Shown piece by piece: positions 1 to 8,186 of a stretch of 64,000 nucleotides of DNA. The first letter of the stretch is position 1, and the number at the start of each line of letters is the position of its first letter. Origin of the DNA: Actinomycetes bacterium (GTDB taxonomy: Bacteria; Actinomycetota; Actinomycetes; Actinomycetales; Dermatophilaceae). The position numbers and the translations under genes are program-made. Under the pieces are notes generated by a model. It worked only from the letters and a program-made list of their open reading frames with translations. It had not been told where the DNA came from and did not search any database. The stretch spans positions 1 to 64,000 of the forward strand of contig JAEZWF010000056.1 of assembly GCA_023420415.1 (NCBI GenBank), read 5' to 3'.

Positions 1-875
<875 letters not shown>

Positions 876-887
876 GGTCTCTCCTGG

Positions 888-935
888 GTCGGGCGTGCGG
901 TCGAGCGTGCGGTCGGGCGTGCGGTCGAGCGTGGG
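888..935. repeat. Four-copy 12-bp tandem repeat
   Basis: Four consecutive 12-bp units alternate between GTCGGGCGTGCG and GTCGAGCGTGCG, the last ending GGG. They sit between the UvrA-paralog start and the stop codon of the VOC gene, so they lie in the 5' region of the UvrA paralog. Copy number could vary by slippage. No function is evident. Confidence 0.8.
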
Positions 936-943
936 TATGCCGG

Positions 944-1354
944 TCAGTCAACCTGGTTGATACGCAACAGGTTCCCAGTCGGGTCGCGGAACGCGCAGTC
1001 GCGCACTCCGTAGGGCTGGTCGGTTGGTTCCTGCACGACCTCGGCGCCCGCCCCGACCAGCTTGTCGAAGAGCCCGTCGAGGTCGTCGGTGGCCAGGGTC
1101 AGTGCGCCGTAGCTGCCCTTGGCGATCAGCTCGAGAATGGTGCGGCGCTCGTCGTCGGTCAGCCCCGGCTCGGCGGCTGGTGGGTGGAGCACGATGCCGG
1201 TCTGCGGCTGGTTCGGCGGTCCCACGGTGAGCCAGCGCATCCCGTCGTAGCCGACGTCCTGGCGCACCTCGAACCCCAGAGTGTCCCGGTAGAAGCCGAG
1301 TGCGGCCTCCGGGTCGGTCTGCGGCAGGAACGCGTAGTGAATGGTGATGTCCAT
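944..1354 (-). CDS. VOC-fold (glyoxalase/bleomycin-resistance type) protein
   Basis: This 136-residue protein has a single vicinal-oxygen-chelate domain: a beta-alpha-beta start (ITIHYAFLPQTDPEAALGFY) and the typical C-terminal module DCAFRDPTGNLLRINQ. Such proteins are usually metal-dependent dioxygenases, isomerases or ligand-binding resistance proteins. The substrate cannot be told here. I chose the ATG at 1352-1354 because it removes an unrelated leader and because a TAGGTT hexamer lies 7 nt upstream (1362-1367), suggesting a leaderless mRNA. The AraC-type gene lies just upstream on the same strand, and AraC-VOC pairs of this kind are common in actinobacteria, so the regulator probably controls this gene. 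Confidence 0.85.
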   Translation of the reverse strand: MDITIHYAFLPQTDPEAALGFYRDTLGFEVRQDVGYDGMRWLTVGPPNQPQTGIVLHPPAAEPGLTDDERRTILELIAKGSYGALTLATDDLDGLFDKLVGAGAEVVQEPTDQPYGVRDCAFRDPTGNLLRINQVD

Positions 1355-1389
1355 GGCGGCCAACCTAGGACGCGCAGGCACCAGGCTGC

Positions 1390-1836
1390 TTATCGATTCC
1401 TGACCGGTCTCGTCACCGCCTTGGTGATGCACGACGGCGGCTCCGCACCGCCCTCGGCGTGTGCCGCCCGGTACTCGCTCGGCGGCATACCCACCAGCTC
1501 GGAGAAGCGCGTCGAGAAGGTGCCCAAGGACGAGCAGCCGACCTCGAAGCAGACCTCGGTGACGGACAGGTCGCCGCGCCGCAGCAACGCCATGGCGCGC
1601 TCGATCCGCCGGGTCATGAGGTAGCTGTACGGCGACTCCCCGTAGACAGCCTTGAACTGCCGGCTCAGGTGGCCCGCCGACATGTGCACCCCGCGCGCCA
1701 GCGCCTCGACGTCCAGCGGCTGGGCGTACTCACGGTCCATCCGGTCACGCACCCGGCGCAGCCTGGTCAGCTCGGCCAGCCGAGCCGCCTCGGTGGCTGT
1801 CGCACCAGTCGTCACGCCAGTCCTCGTCGGGCTCAC
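1390..1836 (-). CDS. AraC/XylS-family helix-turn-helix regulator
   Basis: The product is about 148 residues and consists almost only of the AraC DNA-binding domain. The first HTH (LDVEALARGVHMSAGHLSRQ) and second HTH (SVTEVCFEVGCSSLGTFS) are followed by the conserved F-x-x-x-x-G-x-x-P-x-x-Y-R tail (FSELVGMPPSEYR). No ligand-binding domain is present. The start is uncertain: the frame is open to 1881, but a GTG at 1834-1836 starts closer to the conserved region and has a -10-like CACCAT 6 nt upstream. It probably regulates the adjacent VOC gene. Confidence 0.85.
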   Translation of the reverse strand: MSPTRTGVTTGATATEAARLAELTRLRRVRDRMDREYAQPLDVEALARGVHMSAGHLSRQFKAVYGESPYSYLMTRRIERAMALLRRGDLSVTEVCFEVGCSSLGTFSTRFSELVGMPPSEYRAAHAEGGAEPPSCITKAVTRPVRNR

Positions 1837-1889
1837 GAGGCGATGGTGCCACGGGTCACGTCGGACGAGGTTGCGGACCACGACCCCAC

Positions 1890-1908
1890 TTAGGTTAGCC
1901 TTCCCTTG
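1890..1908 (+). promoter_or_regulatory. DtxR/IdeR-type iron box
   Basis: TTAGGTTAGCCTTCCCTTG matches the actinobacterial DtxR/IdeR operator consensus TTAGGTTAGCCTAACCTAA at 15 of 19 positions, with the left half perfect. It ends 2 nt before the ATG of the adenylation-acyltransferase gene and overlaps candidate -10 hexamers (TAGGTT, TAGCCT). Iron-loaded repressor bound here would block the promoter, which fits the iron-transport genes downstream. There is no Shine-Dalgarno sequence before the ATG, so the transcript may be leaderless. Confidence 0.8.
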
Positions 1909-1910
1909 CT

Positions 1911-4517
1911 ATGACGACGGACGCGCGCACGACGACCCAGCCGCGGCCGCTCTGGAGGACCGAGGCCCTCGCGGCCCACGGGGCGAACCCCGCCCTCGTC
2001 ACCCGCGACGCGCAGGTCACCTACTCCGAGCTGGCCCGGCGTGTCGACGACGCCGCCCGCGCGTGGCCGGGCAGCGGCCGCCGCCTCGTCCTGGTGGAGC
2101 TCGCCCCGACGGTCGAGGCGGTCGTGACCTACCTCGCGGCACTGCAGGCGGGCCACACGGTGGTGCTCAGCGAACCCGGCCGCGCCCGCGACATCGACCG
2201 CGTCTGGGCGCCCGACGACCACGCCCACCCCTCGTCCGGCGGATGGCAGGTCGAGCACGGACCGCACGACGCCCGGCACTCCCTGCACCCCGACCTGGCC
2301 CTCCTGCTGTCCACCTCCGGCAGCACCGGCTCCCCCAAGCTCGTGCGGCTCTCGGCCGAGTCGGTCGCGGCCAACGCCCGCGACATCGCCGCCGCCCTGG
2401 GCCTGCGCCCCGGCGACCGCGCGGTCACGTCGCTGCCCCTCCACTACTGCTACGGCCTGTCGGTCCTGCACGCCCACCTCGCCGTCGGCGCGTCGGTCCT
2501 GCTGACCGACACCTCCGTCGTCGACGCCGGCTTCTGGCCGATGCTGCGCGACCAGTCCGTCACCAACCTCGCCGGCGTGCCCTACACCTTCGACCTCCTC
2601 GAGCGCAGTGCCGCACCGACCGGCTCGGTGCCGTCCCTGCGTCTCGTGACGCAGGCCGGTGGGCGACTCGCCCCGGAGCGCGTGCAGGGCTGGGCGCGCC
2701 GGGGCCAGGAGGAGGGCTGGGACCTGCGCGTGATGTACGGCCAGACCGAGGCGACCGCCCGGATGGCCGTGAGCGGACCGGGACGGGCCATCACCGACCC
2801 CGGCAGCGTCGGGCACCCCGTTGGCGACGGCTCCTTCCGCGTCGTCGACGAGGACGGCCGCGAGGTGCCGCGCGGCGAGGTGGGCGCGCTGCGGTTCGCC
2901 GGCCCCAACGTGATGCTGGGGTATGCCGTGGAGCCGGCTGACCTCGCTCGTGGCCGTGACGTGGACGTCCTCGAGACCGGTGACCTCGGGCGGGTCCGCG
3001 CCGACGGGACGCTCGAGGTCACCGGGCGTCGTGCGTCGTTCGCCAAGGTGATGGGCGTGCGGATCGACGTGGAGCGTGTCGAGGCGGCCCTGGCCGAGCG
3101 CGGGTGGGAGGCCCTCGTGGTCGCCCAGGGTGACCGGCTCGGCGCCGTCGTCGTCGGCAACACCGAGCCGGCAACCCACGCCCTGGCTGCTGCGAGCGGC
3201 CTTCCCGCGCACTCCCTCGACGTGGTGTCGGTAGGCCGAATCCCCAGGCACACCAACGGAAAGCCTGACCGCGCCACCGCCCGCAACCGTGTCGTCGAGG
3301 TGCGCCAGCGCTCGAGGCAGGCGGGCGCGGGCCAGGCGGTCGACGCCACGACAGCACTGGTCGCGCTTTACGCGACCGTCCTTGCCCGACCGGACGCCAA
3401 CGAGCACTCGACCTTCGTCGACCTCGACGGTGACTCCCTGTCCTACGTCGAGCTGGCCGTCCAGCTGGAGCAGCGCCTCGGCACGCTGCCCGACGACTGG
3501 CCGCGGATCGCCATCGGCGACCTCGCGGCGCACCGGCCCACGGCGACCTCGACCTGGCTCGCCCGCGTCGACACCACCCTGGTGCTGCGGGCCGTCGCGG
3601 TCCTCACCATCGTCGGCACCCACGTCCACCTCTTCCGCATCCTGGGCGGCGCCCACATCCTGCTCGGCGTCGCTGGATACAACTTCGCCCGGTTCGCGGC
3701 GAGCGCCCCGACCACACGCGACCTGTGGCGCCGGGTGGGCCGCACCACCGGACGCATCGCCGTCCCGACCGCCCTCTGGGTCACCGGCGTCGGCCTGGTG
3801 GCGGGGACCTACTCCCCGGCCAACGCCGTGATGCTGAACTGGGTCCTCGGCCCGGACGAGTGGACCTCGACGTGGCGGCTGTGGTTCATCGAGGCGCTGG
3901 TATGGATCCTGGTGCTGCTCGCCGTGGTCCTGTCGGTGCCGAAGGTCCGTGGCTGGTACCGCGAGCACCCCTTCGTGGTGGCCACGAGCGTCGCCGTGGT
4001 GAGTGCCTTCGCGCGTCTCGACGTCTTCGACCTGACCTCACCGCCCGGGCGCGGCACGGCACCGGCGGTGCTGTGGCTCGTCGCCGTCGGCTGGGCCGCG
4101 GGCGTGGCCACCAGCAGGCGGCAGCGGCTGCTGCTCAGTGCGGTCGCGGTCGTCACGCTGCCCGGGTTCATGGACAACCCGCTGCGGGAGGCGACCATCG
4201 GCGCGGGGCTGCTCGCCCTCATCTGGGTTCGCACCGTCGTCATGCCACGGGTGCTCATGCCGCTCGTGGCGGTTCTGGCCAGCGCCTCCCTCTACATCTA
4301 CCTGACCCACTTCGAGGTCTACCGGTTGACCGACTCGCCGTGGGTCAACTTGGCCAGCTCGCTGGGGCTCGGCATCGTGGTCTGGCTGGCGTGCACCCGC
4401 GGCCCACGTCTCGCTGGTGCCACGGTGACGCGGCTGCGAGCGGCGACCACGCGGCATACCCCGACGTCCACTCCTGTCCCCCCACCCACCCGACGATCAC
4501 TGACCGAGGTGTCCTGA
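1911..4517 (+). CDS. Adenylation-carrier-membrane acyltransferase fusion protein, iron-regulated
   Basis: This 868-residue protein joins three modules. Residues 1 to about 480 are an ANL-family adenylation domain: the phosphate loop STSGSTGSPK near 135, YGQTEAT near 275 and TGDLGRV near 356. Residues about 490-565 are a phosphopantetheine carrier with GDSLS around Ser 507. Residues about 570-850 form a polytopic membrane domain resembling acyltransferase family 3 (RAVAVLTIVGTHVHLF and about ten hydrophobic segments). By analogy with DltA-DltC-DltB, it probably activates a small carboxylic or amino acid, loads it on the carrier and passes it to an acceptor at or across the membrane. The substrate and acceptor are unknown. 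It is the first gene after an iron box and its TGA overlaps the ATG of the iron-binding lipoprotein gene, so a role in iron acquisition is likely. Confidence 0.75.
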   Translation: MTTDARTTTQPRPLWRTEALAAHGANPALVTRDAQVTYSELARRVDDAARAWPGSGRRLVLVELAPTVEAVVTYLAALQAGHTVVLSEPGRARDIDRVWAPDDHAHPSSGGWQVEHGPHDARHSLHPDLALLLSTSGSTGSPKLVRLSAESVAANARDIAAALGLRPGDRAVTSLPLHYCYGLSVLHAHLAVGASVLLTDTSVVDAGFWPMLRDQSVTNLAGVPYTFDLLERSAAPTGSVPSLRLVTQAGGRLAPERVQGWARRGQEEGWDLRVMYGQTEATARMAVSGPGRAITDPGSVGHPVGDGSFRVVDEDGREVPRGEVGALRFAGPNVMLGYAVEPADLARGRDVDVLETGDLGRVRADGTLEVTGRRASFAKVMGVRIDVERVEAALAERGWEALVVAQGDRLGAVVVGNTEPATHALAAASGLPAHSLDVVSVGRIPRHTNGKPDRATARNRVVEVRQRSRQAGAGQAVDATTALVALYATVLARPDANEHSTFVDLDGDSLSYVELAVQLEQRLGTLPDDWPRIAIGDLAAHRPTATSTWLARVDTTLVLRAVAVLTIVGTHVHLFRILGGAHILLGVAGYNFARFAASAPTTRDLWRRVGRTTGRIAVPTALWVTGVGLVAGTYSPANAVMLNWVLGPDEWTSTWRLWFIEALVWILVLLAVVLSVPKVRGWYREHPFVVATSVAVVSAFARLDVFDLTSPPGRGTAPAVLWLVAVGWAAGVATSRRQRLLLSAVAVVTLPGFMDNPLREATIGAGLLALIWVRTVVMPRVLMPLVAVLASASLYIYLTHFEVYRLTDSPWVNLASSLGLGIVVWLACTRGPRLAGATVTRLRAATTRHTPTSTPVPPPTRRSLTEVS

Positions 4518-5539
4518 TGCGCATCCGCATCCTCCCCGCCGCTGGCGCGGCACTCGCCCTCCTGCTCACCGCCGCGTGCGGCTCCGGCAGCGAGGAGCCG
4601 AAGCTCGACCCCAACAAGCTGACCATCTACAGCGCGCAGCACGAGAACCTCACCAAGCCGTGGGCGGAGGGCTTCACCAAGGACACCGGCATCGAGGTGC
4701 AGATCCGACAGGGCAAGGACTCCTCGATGGGCAACCAGATCGTCCAGGAGGGCCAGCGCTCCCCCGCCGACGTGTTCCTCACCGAGAACAGCCCGGCCAT
4801 CACGGTCGTGCAGGACGCCGGCCTGCTCGCCAAGGTCGACCAGTCGACGCTGGACCAGGTGCGGCCGCAGTTCCGCCCCAGCAGCGGTGACTGGGTCGGC
4901 ATCGCGGCCCGCTCGACGGTCCTCGTCTACAACCCGAGCATGGTCAAGGAGTCCGACCTGCCGAAGTCGATGCTCGACCTGGCCAAGCCGGAGTATGCCG
5001 GCAAGTGGGGTGCCGCCCCGACCGGCGCCGACTTCCAGGCCATCGTCGCCGGCATGCTCGAGGCCAAGGGCGAGAAGGTCACGGCAGACTGGCTCGAGGC
5101 CCTCAAGAAGAACGCGAAGGTCTACCAGAACAACATCGCCACGATGAAGGCCGTCAACGCCGGCGAGGTCCCGATGGGGATCATGTACCACTACTACTGG
5201 TACCGCGACCAGGCGCTCACCAAGGAGGGCAGCGCCAACACCAAGCTGCACTACTTCAAGAACGAGGACGTGGGCGCGTTCGTCAGCGTCAGCGGCGGCG
5301 GGGTGCTCAAGTCGAGCAAGCACGCGGCCGACGCCCAGAAGTTCCTCGCCTGGATCACCAGCCCCAAGGGCCAGAAGGTGCTGGCCGAGTCCAAGTCGAT
5401 GGAGTATGCCGTCGGCGTGGACTCCCCGTCCGACCCCGCCCTCCCGCCGCTCGCCTCGCTGCAGGCGCCCAAGGTGGACCCGTTCACCCTGGACGGCCCG
5501 AAGGTGATCGACCTCATGACCCAGGCAGGCATCCTCTGA
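4517..5539 (+). CDS. Ferric iron-binding lipoprotein of an ABC importer (FbpA/FutA-like)
   Basis: This 340-residue extracytoplasmic solute-binding protein begins with a lipoprotein signal ending in LTAAC (lipidated Cys 21). The mature sequence opens KLTIYSAQHENLTKPW, typical of the iron-binding FbpA/FutA group. A tyrosine cluster, YHYYWY at residues 224-229, matches the paired tyrosines that bind Fe3+ in that family. Start and previous stop overlap (TGATG), showing translational coupling with the fusion gene. With the permease and ATPase that follow, it makes a complete Fbp-type ferric importer, likely repressed by iron through the upstream box. Confidence 0.9.
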   Translation: MRIRILPAAGAALALLLTAACGSGSEEPKLDPNKLTIYSAQHENLTKPWAEGFTKDTGIEVQIRQGKDSSMGNQIVQEGQRSPADVFLTENSPAITVVQDAGLLAKVDQSTLDQVRPQFRPSSGDWVGIAARSTVLVYNPSMVKESDLPKSMLDLAKPEYAGKWGAAPTGADFQAIVAGMLEAKGEKVTADWLEALKKNAKVYQNNIATMKAVNAGEVPMGIMYHYYWYRDQALTKEGSANTKLHYFKNEDVGAFVSVSGGGVLKSSKHAADAQKFLAWITSPKGQKVLAESKSMEYAVGVDSPSDPALPPLASLQAPKVDPFTLDGPKVIDLMTQAGIL

Positions 5540-7083
5540 GCCGACGCCACCCCGGCGCCCGCACCGGCGAGCGCCTCGTCCCCCTCCCGCTCGTCGTCGC
5601 GGCCACCCTGGTCACGGCGGTGACGCTGCTGCCCGTCGCCGTCGTCGTGGTGAGCGCGCTCGGCGACGGGTGGGCGGCGGCATACGACCAGGTCGTGCGT
5701 CCCCGCGTCGGCGAGCTGCTGCGCAACACCCTCGCGCTCGTCGCGGTCGCCACGACGGCCAGCGTCGTTGTGGGCGTCGCCTGCGCCTGGCTGGTGGAGC
5801 GCACCCGGTTGCCCGGGGCGCGCTGGTGGCGGATCGCGTTCGTCGCGCCGCTGGCGGTGCCCGCCTTCGTCAACGCCTATGCGTGGATCAGCCTGCGGCC
5901 GTCGATGACGGGTCTGTTCGGGGCGAGCCTGGTGACGACCCTGTCGTACTTTCCGTTCGTGTTCCTGCCCGTCTCGGCGGCGCTGCGCGGGCTGGACCGG
6001 TCGTGGGAGGACACCGCGCGCTCCCTGGGCCACGGGCCATGGCGCAGCTTCGCGCGGGTGGTGGTGCCGCAGCTGCGACCGGCCATCCTCGGTGGTGCGC
6101 TGCTGGTGGCGCTGCACCTGTTCGCCGAGTTCGGGGTGCTGGCAATGGTGCGGTTCCCGACCTTCACGACGGCGATCCTCGACCAGTACGAAGCAGCGTT
6201 CGACACCTCCGGCGGCAGCGTGCTCGCGGTGGTGCTGTTGGCCCTGTGCGCCCTGGTGCTCCTCGGTGAGCACCGCTGGCGCGGACGCCGGCACCACGCC
6301 CGCGTCGGCACCGGCGTGACCCGACGGGCGCAGCCCACCCCGCTCGGGCCCTGGCTGGTCCCGGCCCTCCTGGGCGCCACCGTCCTCACGGTGCTCGCCC
6401 TGGGCGTCCCGGCCTACAGCATCGGGCGCTGGCTCCTTGCCGGGGGCAGCTCGTTCGACCCGGGTGCCCTGGTCGCCTCGCTCGGCTCGACCGTCGCCCT
6501 GGCGCTCGTCGCCGGTGCGCTCGCGGTGCTCGCGGCCTTCCCCATCGCCCTGGTGATGCGGCGCAGCCACGGACCCGGCGCGGTGCTCCTGGAGCGGCTC
6601 ACCTACCTCGCGAGTGGTCTGCCCGGAGTGGTCGTGGCGCTGGCCCTGGTGACCGTCGCGATCCGGTGGGCGGTGCCGCTCTACCAGGGGCCGGTGCTGC
6701 TGGTGCTGGCCTACCTGGTCCTGTTCCTGCCGCGCGCGGTCGTGACGACGCGGGCTGCGCTGGCGCTGGCCCCCATGTCGTTGCTCGACGCAGCCCGCGC
6801 GCTGGGCGACGGCCCGGTGCGTGCTCTGCGCCGCGTGGTCGTGCCGCTCGTCCTGCCCGGCGTCCTGGCCGGGTTCGCCATGGTCGCGATCGCCACCTCG
6901 ACCGAGCTGACCGCCACCTTGCTGCTCGCCCCCACCGGGACCACGACTCTGGCCACCGGCTTCTGGGCGGCCAGTGACTCCCTCGACTACGCCACGGCCG
7001 CCCCGTATGCCGTGGTGCTGGTCGCCCTGTCGGCCCCCCTGACGTGGTTGCTGCTGCGGGAGTGGAAGGCTGAGACCTCGTGA
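5536..7083 (+). CDS. Ferric iron ABC transporter permease (FbpB-like, two fused halves)
   Basis: This protein of about 515 residues has two BPD_transp_1 domains in tandem, each with several hydrophobic helices and an EAA loop (LGHGPWRSFARVVVPQLRP and LGDGPVRALRRVVVPLVLP). That is the usual FbpB/SfuB arrangement. The start is odd. No ATG, GTG or TTG lies in frame near the end of the preceding gene, and the only coupled candidate is CTG at 5536, overlapping the upstream TGA as CTGA with AGGCAGG just upstream. The next GTG, at 5620, would delete most of the first helix. I therefore place the start at the CTG, with reserve. Confidence 0.85.
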   Translation: MSRRHPGARTGERLVPLPLVVAATLVTAVTLLPVAVVVVSALGDGWAAAYDQVVRPRVGELLRNTLALVAVATTASVVVGVACAWLVERTRLPGARWWRIAFVAPLAVPAFVNAYAWISLRPSMTGLFGASLVTTLSYFPFVFLPVSAALRGLDRSWEDTARSLGHGPWRSFARVVVPQLRPAILGGALLVALHLFAEFGVLAMVRFPTFTTAILDQYEAAFDTSGGSVLAVVLLALCALVLLGEHRWRGRRHHARVGTGVTRRAQPTPLGPWLVPALLGATVLTVLALGVPAYSIGRWLLAGGSSFDPGALVASLGSTVALALVAGALAVLAAFPIALVMRRSHGPGAVLLERLTYLASGLPGVVVALALVTVAIRWAVPLYQGPVLLVLAYLVLFLPRAVVTTRAALALAPMSLLDAARALGDGPVRALRRVVVPLVLPGVLAGFAMVAIATSTELTATLLLAPTGTTTLATGFWAASDSLDYATAAPYAVVLVALSAPLTWLLLREWKAETS

Positions 7084-7097
7084 GTGACCTCGTGAGT
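7074..7097 (+). repeat. 12-bp tandem duplication over the fbpC-like start codon
   Basis: GACCTCGTGAGT occurs twice in direct succession (7074-7085 and 7086-7097). The first copy carries the permease stop TGA and a GTG start at 7080, and the second repeats the GTG in frame at 7092. The duplication thus creates two alternative start codons for the ATPase. Confidence 0.9.
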
Positions 7098-8186
7098 GGT
7101 TTGCAGGTCCGCGATGTCACGGCGCGGTACGGCGACAACGTGGTGCTGCGCGACGTCGACCTCGCGGTCGAGCCCGGCACCACGACCGCGATCCTCGGTC
7201 CGTCCGGGTGCGGCAAGACGACGCTGCTGCGGGTGGTCGCCGGTTTCCACCGTCCCGACGCGGGCACGGTCCGGCTCGACGGTCGCGAGGTCGTCGCGCC
7301 GGGGACGTGGACGCCGCCGGAGAAGCGCGGCATCGGCTACCTCGCCCAGGAGGGCAACCTCTTCCCGCACCTGTCGGTCGGCGAGAACATCGCGTTCGGG
7401 TTGCCCGGCGGCATGCGGCGTTCACCGGGACGGGTGGAGGAGCTGCTCGAGCTCGTGGGCCTGCCCGCGCAGTTCCGCGACCGCCGCCCCGACCAGCTCT
7501 CCGGTGGGCAGCAGCAGCGGGTCGCACTGGCCCGCTCCCTGGCCCCCGAGCCCAAGGTGATGCTGCTGGACGAGCCCTTCAGCGCGCTCGATGCCGCGCT
7601 GCGGTCCAGCACTCGGCGGGCCGTGGCCGACGCACTCGCCGCCCAGGACGTCACCGTCCTGCTGGTGACCCACGACCAGGGTGAGGCGCTGTCCTTCGCC
7701 GACCAGCTGGCGATCATGCGCGCCGGCGACATCGTCCAGGTAGGGCCGCCGCGCGAGGTGTACGAGCACCCGGTCGACCAGGAGACCGCCGCCTTCCTCG
7801 GCGACCTCGTCGTGGTCCCCGGGGTGGCCGACGGCACCGTGGTGCGCTCTCCCCTCGGCACGCTCCCCCAGGCCGACCCGCGACCGCGCGGTCCCGTGCA
7901 GGTGGCGGTGCGCCCCGAGCAGCTGACCCTCACCACGGTCGCCACGCACCCGCAGGACGACACGGGACGCATCCCGGCCGTGGTCCGGTCGCTGGAGTAC
8001 TTCGGCCACGACGTCCTCGTCGAGCTCGAGCTCCCGGCTGACCCGAGCGGTCGCCTGACCGCGACGGTGCTCGCCCGGGTGCCGGGTGACGGCAGCCCGC
8101 GGGAGGGCGACCAGGTCGCGGTGTCGGTGCGTGGCGACGCCCGCCTCTTCCCGGTCAGCCAGCAGGCGACGGCCGACCAGGGCTAG
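7080..8186 (+). CDS. Ferric iron ABC transporter ATPase (FbpC-like)
   Basis: This 368-residue ABC ATPase has Walker A GPSGCGKTT at residues 40-48, signature LSGGQQQR near 140, Walker B VMLLDEPFSALD and the H-loop THD. A C-terminal TOBE-type domain follows, as in FbpC and other CUT1/Fe importers. It should energise uptake of Fe3+ delivered by the lipoprotein at 4517-5539. The GTG at 7080 overlaps the permease stop (GTGA), but an in-frame GTG created by the 12-bp duplication lies 12 nt later, so either could be used. It is the last gene of the iron operon and converges on the peptide transporter gene with almost no space (8186/8183). Confidence 0.93.
   Translation: MSDLVSGLQVRDVTARYGDNVVLRDVDLAVEPGTTTAILGPSGCGKTTLLRVVAGFHRPDAGTVRLDGREVVAPGTWTPPEKRGIGYLAQEGNLFPHLSVGENIAFGLPGGMRRSPGRVEELLELVGLPAQFRDRRPDQLSGGQQQRVALARSLAPEPKVMLLDEPFSALDAALRSSTRRAVADALAAQDVTVLLVTHDQGEALSFADQLAIMRAGDIVQVGPPREVYEHPVDQETAAFLGDLVVVPGVADGTVVRSPLGTLPQADPRPRGPVQVAVRPEQLTLTTVATHPQDDTGRIPAVVRSLEYFGHDVLVELELPADPSGRLTATVLARVPGDGSPREGDQVAVSVRGDARLFPVSQQATADQG

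Noticed and set aside
888..935. CRISPR array at the 12-bp tandem repeats
   Set aside because: The units are contiguous without spacers and only 12 bp long, and no cas genes are present.
1890..3968. 692-codon frame antisense to the adenylation fusion
   Set aside because: Typical GC-rich shadow frame: no domain, biased composition, and the plus strand carries clear adenylation and carrier motifs.
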